Source: Salminus brasiliensis
Taxonomy: Eukaryota; Chordata; Actinopteri; Characiformes; Bryconidae
Length of the DNA: 64,000 nucleotides
Assembly: GCF_030463535.1 (NCBI RefSeq)
Contig: NC_132891.1
Location: 12,001,949-12,065,948 of the forward strand
Direction: 5' to 3'
Part shown: in pieces, positions 21,180 through 32,499 of the stretch
How the letters are laid out: every line of letters begins with the position of its first letter
Position numbering within the stretch: position 1 is the stretch's first letter
Made by a program: the position numbers and the translations under genes
The notes under the pieces: generated by a model
Database searches by the model: none
The model's input: only the letters and a program-made list of their open reading frames with translations
Told to the model about the DNA's origin: nothing

Positions 21180-22795
21180 GGGTAGGTAAGGAATGCTGTG
21201 TAAAAACCACTGTCAGGATCAAAACTAAGTATCTGTATCCATCCTATGAGAGTGAAGTGGGCGGGGAGGGGGAGGACCTTATATTGTTGTAATTGTAGGG
21301 GTCTATTTTGTTAGAGAGCGACACAGCAGGCGGTTAAAACATCCAGAGACCTTCTGTTTATCTGAGTCAAACTAACTTGTGGAGTATAGAGGAGTATACA
21401 GAGGACTGGATCGTGTTTTAACCAAACTTTAAGCCAAACTTGGGAAAAACATACCATAGAAGAACCTAAATGAGTGTTAAGAAGTTCAAACCTCCACGGA
21501 ACCTTAACTCCATAACAAGAACCTTTACTTTTGAAAGTGTATAGTATCAACGGTTCCTGCCAACTAATGTTTGAGACTATGTAGGTTATATATGTGCAGT
21601 GATGAGGCCGCAAAGTTTTACATGACTTCACGCCCCCCCACCCCCGTCCCTCCAGCGCCTCTGGACAGCCGTTACGGTCCCTCCTTCTCTCCTTTCCACC
21701 TGTGCTGGGTCTCATGAAGCTGTTCTGTTCGCTAGGCGAAGAGTTCATCACAGGGTGAGCTGTCCGTCCAACAGCCTCCTCACATTTATCTACTATTTGG
21801 CTAACCTTGCTCTGAACTCGCCCCCTGAGATTTGAGCTGACTTCTCCAACACACGTGTGGGCCATGACACAGTTTCATGTCATGATCCCAATCTGAAAGA
21901 TTTCCACTGGCAACATCGGCCACACGAAGATCCAAGGTTTAGTTTCAAGTTGAGTCAAACAGCTTGCTTAATTTTGGTGTTGCCAGCAGTTGAAGAAATA
22001 GGCCGCAACATGCCAATAGAGGTTTTTGAGGAGAAACAGCAAAAGCAAAAGCAAAAGCTGATGATGGTGACATTTGGAGACTAGGGTTTGCTTGTTTAGT
22101 CTCACTATTTGTTTTTCTTTTTTTTCCCGATTGGGTCATACAGCTTGCATTATTGCCTGGCATGAAATGATTTCAGGTTCTGAGCTTGTTGCTTGGTTGG
22201 GTACATCCACAATCCACACAGTGCCCGGTTCTAATAAAAGTTGATTCTGTGCAGTGATTGAGATGCAGAGGACAGTTTTATACCTGGCATGCAATGAGAG
22301 AAGGACAACAGCTGCCTGTTATTAGTCTGGTTGTATTTTATGAGGTACTAGCCTCTGATCTCGAGAGCAAAATGACTAATGCAGAGGTGAGGCAGGGGTA
22401 TTTTTATATAGTTTGCCTTCTAAGGGATACGACTTTCCTAAGGATGATCATTTATAACAGCTGGGTACGGAAACACATTTGACAAAGCTGAAAACGATGC
22501 CGGCAACCCTTGATTATTTGAGTAAACCCACTGAAATCCGTCCATTAGCCCTCCAGTGGCTGACCCTCTGCAGCGTGCTTTCCTGTTAAGTAGAGCCTGT
22601 GTTTTGACAACCCTACCTCAAGCGCTATGAGCTCATGATTGGCTGGCCTGCTCTGGAGGAATGCTGACCATGAAATGCCTGTGAGTTTTGGCTGAGAAGG
22701 AACAAGCTCACTGCCAGGGACATACATTCCCCTGTTTTCTGACCCACATGAACACGCTCGGAATAACACTGGCTGGCGTTGTTTTAATATCAAAT
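21180..22795. other. intergenic, no gene recognised
   Basis: Contains a 184-codon open frame on the minus strand (21311-21865) with no recognised domain and no splice context, a short AAAGCA-type repeat near 22038-22058, and otherwise unremarkable sequence. Confidence 0.6.
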
Positions 22796-22799
22796 ACTG

Positions 22800-22805
22800 T
22801 TTATT
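22800..22805 (-). other. candidate poly(A) signal of dhrs3
   Basis: AATAAA on the minus strand about 520 bp past the dhrs3 stop. No transcript evidence is available here. Confidence 0.4.
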
Positions 22806-23324
22806 CAGTGTTGACATTAATATGGAGAAGATTACACTGGATTTACTGAAAATGAGTCGGAGAAACAACCTGCAGTGTCTTAAATTACAACAAAACAGCT
22901 CTTGAAATTAGTAAGAACCAACAAAACGTACTCTAAACCCATGACATCTGTGTGAAGGTCTGACATCCTTGTTGAATGTTCTTCTAGAATGTTCCCCAAA
23001 CCAGTTTCTCTATTGGTTAATGAGTCTAACTCCAGTACGCTTACAGGTCCGAGGAGAGCTCTCACTAGCAAACCTGCGAGCCATTCAGACTAACACACCA
23101 ATATTACCAGCACAAGCAACTACGAAAGATCAATCCATGCTACACCCACTGACGAAATGATGCTGGACAGACAAGCCACTGTGATACACCATGTCCCTGT
23201 GATCCTGAAGTCCTTTGCTACAGCTTGTTTTCGGCTCGTTGCAGGGACAGGGGAGTGCTTGAAGTGCTCGATAAGTTTGTTGAAAAACACTTTTCTCATT
23301 CCATGCTTCCCGGGAGCCACTGCT

Positions 23325-23409
23325 TTATGTCCGTCCCTTGAACGTGTTCATGCAGGTGTAGCTTCCTGCAAATTTGTGGATTTCCTCCAGAGCACTCTGA
23401 GGCAGAAGG
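23325..23409 (-). CDS. dhrs3: dhrs3 last coding exon
   Basis: Encodes [20 protein letters not shown] followed by NTFKGRT and TAA at 23327-23325. The acceptor is a C-rich CCCCCAG. Confidence 0.96.
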
Positions 23410-26400
23410 CTGGGGGACAAAACGAGAAAATCTAACGTTAATTTATGGTTGCGGGAGGTAAACACAGCAGTGCTACAGCTGTCTTTAGGCCTTGGTAAAC
23501 AGGTACATTTGAATACAAACAGCACAAGATACAAGACACAAGACTGGATTAATTGAATAAAAAATTATATTTCACTTTTTTGTCCGTGTTGATGATGAAG
23601 GGCTGTATGACCCTGTGATTTAGTTAAAGCAATAGCAAGAAAGCAAAAGTTTACATAGGCTTCCATGACAGTTTCATGCAGTTTGAGGCAAGTGTGTGAG
23701 GATTTAGACATGCGGCTGTCACCATTCAAATTGATACAGTATAATTGGTATTGTTTTTTAAAAGATATTAAGATATGAAGAAATGTAGAATTCTACATTT
23801 ACTCCATCACTTTTTCAATTTTTACTCCCTACATTTTAGACATACAAAATACAAATCTCGAATAGGGTTGCAGTGGTATACTGCTGTTAGTTATACTGTT
23901 TCAAAAAAATTATGGTTATTATATCATGTACATTTGCTTAGGACTGGTTTTAGGGAACAAATGCAACTGAAAAAGAATCCCACTCATTTCTTACTATTTT
24001 CTAGTTTTAAAAAGCCAAGCAATCAATCGAATAATGGATAAAATAATCAGCAGATTAATCCATGATGAAAATCATTATTAGCTAACTTTATTTTCAAAAG
24101 TTAGACATTTTGCCTAGACTTCCATTAGCAAACTGTTTTAACTGCAGTAAACATTTTGTTCGGACAAAAAAAATATTTTCATTCCTTTAAGGGTCAATTT
24201 TTATTATTATTATCAATAAGAATCATTTTACCTTTAACCCCGTCTCTATACTTTGACTACAGTACAGTTTCTCTATATAGAGAAGATACTTTAGAAACGA
24301 AAGGAAGCAAGTGAGTAAAGTAAGTAAGTGAGCTTTAACAGAAAGCTTCAACAGGACACTTCACATCAACAGTAGAAGTCTGAAACTCACCTCTTTAGGG
24401 CGACAAGAAAGTGCATGGTCCATGGCAGAACAACAAAAGCAGTGTTGGTCCTGACTGCATCTACAGTTCTCTGGGCCACCATCTCAGGATTCAGAGGAGG
24501 AAAGAGCTGAGGGAACCTGGCAAATTAAACCAAGTGTTACAGTTGAGTGAATGACCTTATTTCTAGTGTATTAACCCTCATTTACATTAATGGCATTAGG
24601 CAGACGCTCAGAGCGATTTATGAAAGTATTTCATAATCATCATTCACTCAGAACAGCTACTATCAACAGACCCCAAATTCAATACTTTTGAGCTCCGAAA
24701 CTGCCAGAAATGAGCCACACAATAACCCTGGCATGCATGGAATCTCTATCTCCATGCATGCCAGCATTTTCAGCTAGGTCTAGACACATGTAGACAGAAC
24801 AAGGCCTAACTCATAACCTACCTGACTCGCATGCCCTGAAACATCTCTGTGTCTGTGTGGAAGGGCAATATTGTGGTGCAGTCCACTCCTGGGCAGTCCA
24901 GCAGGCCCAGAGTCAGACTCTCCATGAAGGCGTAGGCCGAGGCTTTGGACGTGCAGTAGTCAATGGCTCCAGGGATGGAAGAAAGAGAAAGGATGGAGTT
25001 GATGCATACCACGTGGCCGTGGCACAGCTCCAGCATCCGAGGCAGGAAAGCTTTCGTGGTCTGTGGGGAGGAGAGACGGGACACATTCGGCATTGTTCTT
25101 ACTTTTCACTGCTATTCCCCTGACTAGCTTTAGGAATTTCCAATAACAAGAAGAAAAGCTTCAGCACAAAAGCGATGCGGATTGTACGAAGGCCATGGAA
25201 CATCCCATAAGAGAAAGTAATCCGTCCAACTAGAAGTCTTGATTGATTTAGCAGATGTTTGGCAGAATTTTGGCCCGCATTTGTTCGTTTGATCTCAAGT
25301 CACAGGATTAATGACTGTGAACTACTATTATTACATCGATCCACTGGCCTTACCGTGCCTTAGCGTATCAAAGGCTCTTCTGCCAAAAACCTCCATGTGT
25401 TTTAAGTTAGGAGCACAACAAAGCACTACCACCTTCGGCACTAGTTACTCGACGTATATCTAAAACATGTGAACGCCACCTCTGATTATCATCCGCTGTG
25501 AATTCCTTCAGAGTGTGACCAGAGTTTGGACCTATATATTCGATCAGGTTTCCTATGAAGGTTCTTTTAACATAGATTCAGCTTCAATCTTTTATTGGAA
25601 ATGAAACTCTGGGAGGTTGTTTGAAGAGCAGCCAGCTATCCTGAGCGGGTTTGTTGTTCTAGAAGTTCTTCTATACAAGAACCTCTGATTGTTTTATGTG
25701 AGGAATGCGATGTTTAAAGCACACTTTTTCCTCTCCTGGCAATAACATCGATTAATTATGAGGGAATATTCCAAAACAGATAGCACGCCAAATGACTTGG
25801 ATGTGTTTATGTAAGTAAGAATGTTTTGAAATCCACAAAGAAAGCCGTGTGCAATTGTCGGGTTCAGGGGAAGGTTACAGTGGGACGATCCTCTTGTATT
25901 CCTTAGAGGGAAGAAAATGAGCGCTGGGCTCTTTACTTACCCAGAATTGACCGAGTGCATTGATGTGCTGCGTTTTCAGAAGTGCATCATCATCGCTGTT
26001 CATCAGACTTTTCCCATGAACCACTGCTGCGTTATTCACCAGAATGGTAACATCTCCAACCTTTAAAGGAATTAAAACATTCAGTCTGGACTGGTTCCAT
26101 ATACAGAGTATAGCACTGCTTAAAACCACACGTCTGTGATTATTGCATGTTTCACTGTAGTGTATGTAGCCTACTTTTGTGCTTAAAGATCATTTCTCTA
26201 AGTGGAACTCCACTTCTTCTAGTGTTCACCTTAGCAGTCCAAGATTTTGGATCCTATTGTTTCAAGTTGCAGTGAATATAAAGCCTGGAGATCTTCTGAA
26301 CGGTTCCTAGGGTCACTAAAGTTGTTTGGTTTTCATGTCAGGAGCTCAGTCTATAAATTTTAAGGTGGTAGTGTAGCCTTCCTTCAGCTTTTCTACACAT

Positions 26401-29400
26401 CAAATCAGAGGCTTTGCTGTTCACAGAGCATGCCTTCGAGGCAAATAGGCTCATCCTTTGGCTGCAGTAAAGCACATTCATTCTTTATGGACATCGCTGA
26501 CCACAAGAAATAGTAAGTAGGTTCATCCTATGAAATCATATTCAGCTCTGGATCCTTGGAAGTGTTCTCAGTATTGTGCAAACATAGACGGTTTTACATT
26601 ACCTTCTCCCTCACCACCTTGGCCTGCTGGTACACCTCCTCCCTGTTCCCCACATCACACACAAAGTAGTGGCATTCTGTCCCTGCCCTGGAGATCTCCT
26701 CACAGGTCTCTTTCAGACACTTCTCAGTGCGCCCCCACAGAATCACCTAAAAGAGGAAGAGGAGGAGCTGTCAGAAGCCAGCAAAATCACAGCAGGAAGA
26801 CCTTCAGGTTTGCAATCCTGAGTCCAGAGAGCATAACTGGTCTTGATCTCTCTTGGTGGGCAGGATTGCCCCCCCCCACCCAATCAGGTAGTGCAATGCT
26901 TGCCAGAATGGGCTCCAAGCATGTTGAGGTGCTCAGTGACGTTGCGTTAGCTGCAGTTTGAGAAGATGCAGTGGTGCTTTACAGGACAGCCTTCAACCTT
27001 CCAGTGCTAGTAGTGTTGTTTAAGAGGGAGGACCTGGCTAGTAGGTGGGAACTGGATGAAACTAGGATAGAAGCAATCCCGTCCCTGTGTTGTGAGCTGG
27101 GTTCCAAGCAAAAATTTGGAAAACAACTGGCCTAAATGATCTTACTAATACAGCAGATGGTTCTTTCAAGTAACCTTTTTGTAACGAAATGTGTGATGGC
27201 AAAGAACGGCCCACATAACATAAAGGTTTAAGATTTAGCCCTACTTTTAAGAGTGTAGTTCAATGCTCTCGCAGGTTCATGAACAAGACAGCCTAGAACA
27301 TCCGACCATCACTATGATTTCCAAACATTATTACACAAACAATGTGTTGGTGTTCCCTCATTGGGGGGGGTTGTGTTGGGGTGGGGGTGAAGGCTGAGAT
27401 GTATTCCCATATCTTTCGGCAGGAGGCTGCAGGAGAGCCAGTGAGAGTGATAGCAGACGGGGTCAGCCTGCGTGGGCCGCTCTACTCACTGGCTATTAGA
27501 TCTGTCATTCAGGGGAGGTCAGAGAGAGGTAACGCAAAAATGAGTCCTCCTCCCTCACCCCGTCCGTCTTCATCTCTCTCTCTCGCTCTCACTCACACAC
27601 AAACACACCGACACACACACTCGCACACGTTCAAAGGCATTACACGGTTCAGTCGCCTGATGAACCCTTTTTTGTCTGCATAATATCTCAGTGAGCGAGA
27701 GAGAAAGAGAAAGAAAGACAGAGAGAGAGAGAGAGAGTGAGAGAGAAAGGGAGAGAGAGTGCACACTAGGATAAGCAGGCAACAGGTGTGCTCTCTCAAC
27801 TGCTGAATGATCTGCCTCCTGACTCGTGCCTAACCAGTGTCACAATCAGCACACGGAGAGTGTCCCATTATCAGTAAAAGTTCAAGCAGCAGGGCCACTG
27901 GAGGACAAGCGGAGGGGGCAGCCTGTGCTCCCCTCATTAGGGCAGTGCTGCTGGGGTCAGGCTCAGGCCAATGCCCAGCTGGGAGCATGGAAGCTCTCCT
28001 GGCTCTACACCTTTACCACCACGCTCTACCATGAATGTACTGCAGGACTTCTTTTCCTATCACTGCAGGTTCACACTGTTCCAGAGCCCTGTTCTGCTTA
28101 TGAAGCTGATTCATACCTGCACTAATAACAGTCTAACCATGGAAAGTATTCGTTTGATGTATCAGCTCTGTGTCTGGACACCGTACACTGGCCTTACACT
28201 ATACTGAGTTCCTTACCAACCATGTTATAATATCTAACAGGCTGTATATTGCAGCTGTCAAAATCCTTGTATGTCCAAAATGGCAACTTTACAAGAGAAG
28301 TAAAAGAAGGCTTCTTAACTTTCAGTGGAAGTCGATGTAACAAGCTTGTATTCCAAGTCATTTTGGGCTTTTATTTTGGTCCATTTATCATGATTTTTTT
28401 TAACCTGATCAGATTCACATTATGTCAAAAAGTGACAAAAGGAAATAATGGAGATACAAGGTTTTGTCTGAGCCATACAATACCAAATTGTCCATTAATT
28501 ACAACATCAGGACATATTTAAGCTATTAAGATAATATACATGCATAAGGACGCAGAAAGTCCACTGGTGTTTCTGTCTAAGCTTCCACAGTTAGAAGAAC
28601 AATGTGCGTCTGAAAGGACGTGGAGCTGATCTCTTGATGAGAAATAATAAACCAGATGAAGAAGAATCTTTGCGAATCAGACTGAAGCTGCTGGTGTTTT
28701 CAGAATGATGGACCAACTACCCCAGATTCCAGACCTCAGCATCAGATTAAGCTCATCCTTTGTGCACAGTAAGCAAGATAACCCCAGCAATTAGGTGCTC
28801 AAGGGTTCCTCAGTAATGAAGGTGTGTAGGGAGGAGTAACCACTAGCGGATCAAGCCAGCAACCTTCTGCTGCCAGCCTTGCTTCTCTAACCGATGGACC
28901 CAAGCACCCAAGACAAAACCCTTTTGACTTCAGTGGGAGTTGAACTCAACCTAGTCCACAGTTTGGATGTATTTGGGATGACGTGGAAGGTGAGAGACAT
29001 AAAAAATGCTTCACACTTGACTGGACTTTCAAGGTTGTGGAAAAACAGCCCTGCAGATTTCTGCACAAACACTGAAGGAGAGAATAAATGTATGTAGTTG
29101 TCAAGGCTGGTAACTTGCCAAAAATGTGAAAAAAATGATAACAAAATTATATTTTCTGGGTATTTTGTATGCAGCTGAAAGTTTTATTATTTAAACGGAA
29201 CATTTAAATAAATTGAAATAAATAAATACTGAAAAAATGCTCTCTGTGTTTTGCACAGTACTGTACATTGCTTTATATTAGGGATCTCTCCAATGATCCA
29301 AGTGAGATTCTGAGTAAATCCCATTTCTTTCATTAGAAATCTCATTTGTTTATCATATTTTAATTTTCCGGTGCGGCCCAGGGGGGAACTGCTTTTTATA

Positions 29401-29749
29401 ACTGAGTCTTAGTTCCTCTCAGTGTTGTTTCCTCAGGCTTTTAGAGAGCTTTTCCCACCCCTGTCCCTCAGCTTACTCACAAGCTGTTTAGTGAATTGTG
29501 GTCTACTTTAAAAAGCAATATTTATTGAACTTTTACTGAACTGATGTGTGTTGTTGGAACCGTAGAAGCTAATATTGGGTTTTAAGTGATTAGGTGCTCT
29601 AATCATGTTAAATATACACGTTTCACTGCAGAACAGAACCAGCATTTTACAGCATTCTCCAAGATCTTCCAGTGAACAACAGGTCAAAAGAGAGGAACTG
29701 ACACTTACGGTCTTCCTGACTTTTGTATGCTTAATCAGTTTGGCTTACA

Positions 29750-29788
<39 letters not shown>

Positions 29789-32230
29789 TTGTGCACTTAT
29801 TCAACTCCTCTGGCTTTCCATTTGAGTCTTTTCCTCTGGGAGTAAGAAGCCTGCACAATAACACTGATGACATCATCAGCCCTACTCTACTAAAGCTGGC
29901 TGACCTGCCAATGAACTTGGTTGTGGTAACCAATCTGTAAGGTGCTTTTTTGCCTACTACACCACCTGCATGCAATCCATTCACACACACAGATGCACCA
30001 ACCTACAGCCACAGGCATGTACTCATCATGTATACACACACACACATATATATATATACACACTCTCACGCTCTCTCACACCTAAACACACATATTGTTC
30101 TAAAGTCGAACAGGTAGGCCTGTCATTGATCTCGTTGGAAACATTGATGCTTTATTGTTATAACAGGGGTCAGGGCTCAGGGGTCAGGGAAGTTTCAAAG
30201 CTCAATCTTGACTGTACTGCCAAAAAACGTGGTGATAATGTGTTGAACTGTGCTTCATCCTACGTCTTTTTCTCCCCCATCCAACACAGGGAAGTATGAG
30301 CATGGAGGTTAAAAAGTCATAGATCATTTAAGCTCAACAAAACAGTCAGTCTTGCCTGTCAGCACTCCATTGTTGGGCATTTGTAAAAGCAGAAAGGCTT
30401 AGGAAACACCTGTGTTTGTGTGCCCGCAGAGGAGAATCCGAGGAGGCACATGAAACACAAGCGACTCTGCGTTCGGGGGCAGTGGCAGTTCACTCCAACT
30501 TTTGTTGGCTGGGGACATTTAACCAGGCCATCACATGGAAAACCACAATACACAGACTCCATTAAGGTCTTAAAGGAGTAGCTCAGGCAAATAGGCCAAC
30601 ACGCCTAACAATGAATGGAAGTTAAACACCAATTAGAATGATGTCATTTGCATAATGTTAATTGGTAGCTATTCACTTTCATTCACTGTTAGCAACATTA
30701 GCATTTCTGACTGAGCTATTCCTTTAAGGGGGGGGGGGGGGGTTCTACCTCTCAGTGAAACCCACTGCATTGCTAATGCTTAGTCTCTCTAGACATCCAA
30801 TCACTCCATTCTTTATCTTGAGTGCTAATAAAGGATTATATAGGGTACTCCATGGACTGCTGATAATTGTTTAATGACACAATCACTGGCACATTTCCTA
30901 ACATATTATTATAGACATCACCCACACACTGAAATTGACATGATTCAAATGTGACAAGTGGTAACACACAAATACACAAGTATGTCACATCAACACAATT
31001 TCTGTCTTAAAGTTGTCACCTGATGTGCCAAGTCAATATATAGGCTGAAATGACTACTTCACCAAAAATCTAATTTATCAAAATTGCCCCTTATCCAAAC
31101 TGCAGTTTATCAAGTGAAGTCATGGTTGGTTCAACACTGGATCTACGTGGCTAATATAATAGATATGAGCTTAAAGGACCAGTTCACCAAATAATAAAAT
31201 TGAACCAACATGTAGTTGATTAAGTCAAGTCTTTGTTGTTGTCTGAAGTTGACTTTACTGCACTGAAGGTCCTTGGCTAATATAATAGATATAGGCTTAA
31301 AGGACTAGTTCACCGAAAATCAATTTTACAACCAATACATTACATTCTCCCGTACCCAAAATGTGGTGGAACAGACTAATTCATGGCTGTTGTCTGAAGT
31401 TTACTTAAGGTTTCCCAGGAGCTACTTATATATAATACATATAAGGATAAAGGACAAGTTCACCAAATGCTTAAATTTACAAACTTTTCACCATAATGTA
31501 GTTGGTTATGTTAAGTCATGGTTGGAGTCAGAAGTTCACTTCAGTTTTGCACTGGATTTACCTGGTGAATATAATAGATATACATGCAAAAATGAAAAAT
31601 GAATGCAAAAGTTAATAAGCAAGTTTCCCACACCAACCACATCTTTGGAGTGAGGGATAATTTGTATAAAGTTTATGTTTTGGTGAACTGCCCCTTTCTA
31701 GCTTGACTAGCGGTAATAACATTAAGCCATGCACAGAAATGACACGTTAATTAAAATATACTTATTGTTCTACCATATAATAAAGACAAATATTACGCTA
31801 ATTAAACTGATTAGTTGCCTAAAAAGTGACACCAACACAAACTTGGATGCAGGTGATCTACGCTGGAGAATTGATCAAAGTGGAAATGTCAAGACGTTTA
31901 CCTCGTTTTACTGTGTGTAACTGCCTTCAGAATGGCAATGCCTTGCGCAACTGTCTAAACGGAGTCATGCATTACGCGTGAAGTTGCGCGTCCTAAAGCG
32001 CAGCTCAGGTAGGATAGAGCTGTTATTTCTGGTACCTTTTTGGCTCCTTGCTTGGCAAATTCTATGGCCAGGTGACGGCCGATTCCTCTGCCTCCTCCGG
32101 TGACCAGCACCACGTCAGTCCCTAGGTCTTTGCGCCTCGGGGGCAGCAAAAAGCGCACGGCTGCCTTCAGGACGCACAGTAATATCTGAAGGGGAAAGAG
32201 CAGCGCGCATCCCCACAGCTTTAGATCCAT
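23325..32230 (-). CDS. dhrs3: dhrs3, retinaldehyde-reducing short-chain dehydrogenase/reductase (complete)
   Basis: DHRS3 (retSDR1) is an ER/lipid-droplet membrane enzyme that reduces all-trans-retinal to retinol and damps retinoic acid signalling. Coding exons, minus strand: 32230-32036, 26746-26603, 26060-25941, 25060-24822, 24516-24391, 23409-23325. They join in phase to 302 residues, the length of the human protein. Visible features are an N-terminal hydrophobic anchor (residues ~5-28), the cofactor motif TGGGRGIG, the NNAAVVHGK motif, the catalytic Ser in a [13 protein letters not shown] segment, the YCTSK active site, and the tail [17 protein letters not shown]. Two adjacent ATGs exist (32233 and 32230); the second has the better Kozak context (A at -3, G at +4) and was chosen. 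In mammals the gene is also next to VPS13D. Which teleost paralogue (a or b) cannot be decided. Confidence 0.96.
23860..24085. mobile_element. hAT-type fragment in dhrs3 intron 5
   Basis: Contains subterminal ATCAATCGAATAATGGAT and CAGATTAATCCATGATGAAA, similar to the right end of the hAT-like element at 11412-12322. Only a fragment is seen. Confidence 0.4.
24391..24516 (-). CDS. dhrs3: dhrs3 coding exon 5
   Basis: Encodes [20 protein letters not shown] and [12 protein letters not shown]. Acceptor TGCCAG, donor GTGAGT. Confidence 0.94.
24585..24630 (-). mobile_element. L2/SINE 3'-tail fragment
   Basis: ATGGCATTAGGCAGACGCTC followed by AGAGCGATTTATG is a decayed form of the conserved 3' tail shared by many fish L2-type LINEs and their SINEs. 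Short fragment inside a dhrs3 intron. Confidence 0.6.
24822..25060 (-). CDS. dhrs3: dhrs3 coding exon 4 (active site)
   Basis: Begins [19 protein letters not shown], carries the catalytic Ser and YCTSK, then [15 protein letters not shown] and [15 protein letters not shown]. Acceptor CCACAG, donor GTAGGT; ends two bases into an Arg codon. Confidence 0.96.
25941..26060 (-). CDS. dhrs3: dhrs3 coding exon 3
   Basis: 40 codons, [20 protein letters not shown] to [10 protein letters not shown]. It contains the NNAA motif of classical SDRs. Donor GTAAGT. Confidence 0.96.
26603..26746 (-). CDS. dhrs3: dhrs3 coding exon 2
   Basis: 48 codons, [14 protein letters not shown] to [10 protein letters not shown], with [14 protein letters not shown]; the Asp of CDV is the usual cofactor-adenine contact. 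Acceptor TTTTAG, donor GTAATG. Confidence 0.95.
27570..27762. repeat. (CT)n/(CA)n and (GA)n low-complexity tracts
   Basis: CT- and CA-rich tract at 27570-27625 and GA-rich tract at about 27690-27762 in dhrs3 intron 1. They create artificial Ser/Leu-rich frames. Confidence 0.9.
28255..28440 (-). mobile_element. dispersed element family R1, copy c (inverted)
   Basis: Reverse complement of the R1 pattern: AACTTTACAAGAGAAG, then AACTTTCAGTGGAAG and TTCCAAGTCATTTTGG. It is the only copy in this orientation. Confidence 0.6.
28560..29270 (+). mobile_element. degenerate Tc1-like element
   Basis: Shares AAACTGCTGGTGTTYT and a CCAGACCTCA block with the relic at 49015-49470. Its right end has TTTTGCACAGTACTGTA, a terminal-repeat-like sequence of a common fish Tc1 family. 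No intact transposase. Confidence 0.6.
29749..29787. repeat. (CA)n microsatellite
   Basis: About 19 CA units in dhrs3 intron 1. CA/TA-rich sequence returns near 30030-30062. Confidence 0.95.
30728..30742. repeat. poly(G) run
   Basis: About 15 consecutive G residues in dhrs3 intron 1; length here is prone to sequencing error. Confidence 0.85.
31040..31745. mobile_element. non-autonomous element with internal tandem units, copy 1
   Basis: About four imperfect units of roughly 110-150 bp, each with forms of GTCATGGTTGGTGTCTGAAG, TAATATAATAGATATAGGC and AAAGGACTAGTTCACC. The right flank ends TTTTGGTGAACTGCCCCTTT, the reverse complement of an AAAGGGGCAGTTCACC-type end, so the unit start and the right end may be related terminal repeats. 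A sister copy is at 33340-34010. Confidence 0.65.
32036..32230 (-). CDS. dhrs3: dhrs3 coding exon 1
   Basis: Encodes the membrane anchor and the start of the Rossmann fold, from [19 protein letters not shown] to the TGGGRGIG motif and EFAKQGAKK. The donor is GTACCA. Confidence 0.95.
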
Positions 32231-32303
32231 CATAACGAGCGAGTGTACCAACTGCTGGAGAGCCCAAGAAGAAGAGCTGCTGAAGTCCAGTGGGAGTGCG
32301 TGA

Positions 32304-32325
32304 GTGTGTGTGTGTGTGTGTGTGT
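32304..32325. repeat. (TG)n microsatellite in dhrs3 5' leader
   Basis: Eleven GT units about 75 bp upstream of the dhrs3 start codon; reads (CA)n in the transcript sense if the promoter lies near 32420. Confidence 0.85.
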
Positions 32326-32394
32326 ATGCGTGTGTGCGCCACTGCCGTTCAGCCTCCTCTAGAAGTTTCACGCAGCCTTGGTGGTGTGGTAGGA

Positions 32395-32430
32395 CCCTCC
32401 TGGTTGGAGCGCGCCTCGATATAAAGCCGG
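32395..32430 (-). promoter_or_regulatory. possible dhrs3 core promoter
   Basis: A GC-rich block on the minus strand contains CTTTATATCG (32419-32426), a TATA-like site. It would place initiation near 32390 with a 5' leader of about 160 bases. The motif is orientation-ambiguous, so this is tentative. Confidence 0.3.
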
Positions 32431-32499
32431 GAGCCAAGCTCAGACTTTGTACCAGTCCAGGTGTCTCCAGTCTAGCCTGCTGGCTGAGTTAGCCACACT

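Larger units (their letters stand above)
26747..32035 (-). other. dhrs3 intron 1
   Basis: A 5.3 kb intron with no supported coding sequence. It holds purine/pyrimidine microsatellites (27570-27760), R1 copy c (28255-28440), a Tc1-like relic (28560-29270), a (CA)n tract (29749-29787), a G run (30728-30742) and a repeat element with internal tandem units (31040-31745). Confidence 0.8.

Noticed and set aside
21311-21865. 184-codon open frame on the minus strand between vps13d and dhrs3
   Set aside because: It has no recognisable domain, no splice or promoter context, and overlaps repeat-like text. Frames of this length occur by chance in 64 kb.
27570-27799. Ser/Leu-rich open frames
   Set aside because: They come from CT/GA microsatellites in dhrs3 intron 1.
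32419-32426. TATA-like ATATAAAG on the plus strand, suggesting a divergent transcript from the dhrs3 promoter
   Set aside because: The motif reads as TATA-like on both strands and no open frame or exon lies downstream on the plus strand.
31955-32437. Longer dhrs3 start upstream (Met at 32437)
   Set aside because: The extra 69 residues translate a leader with a (CA)n microsatellite; family length and Kozak context favour the ATG at 32230.
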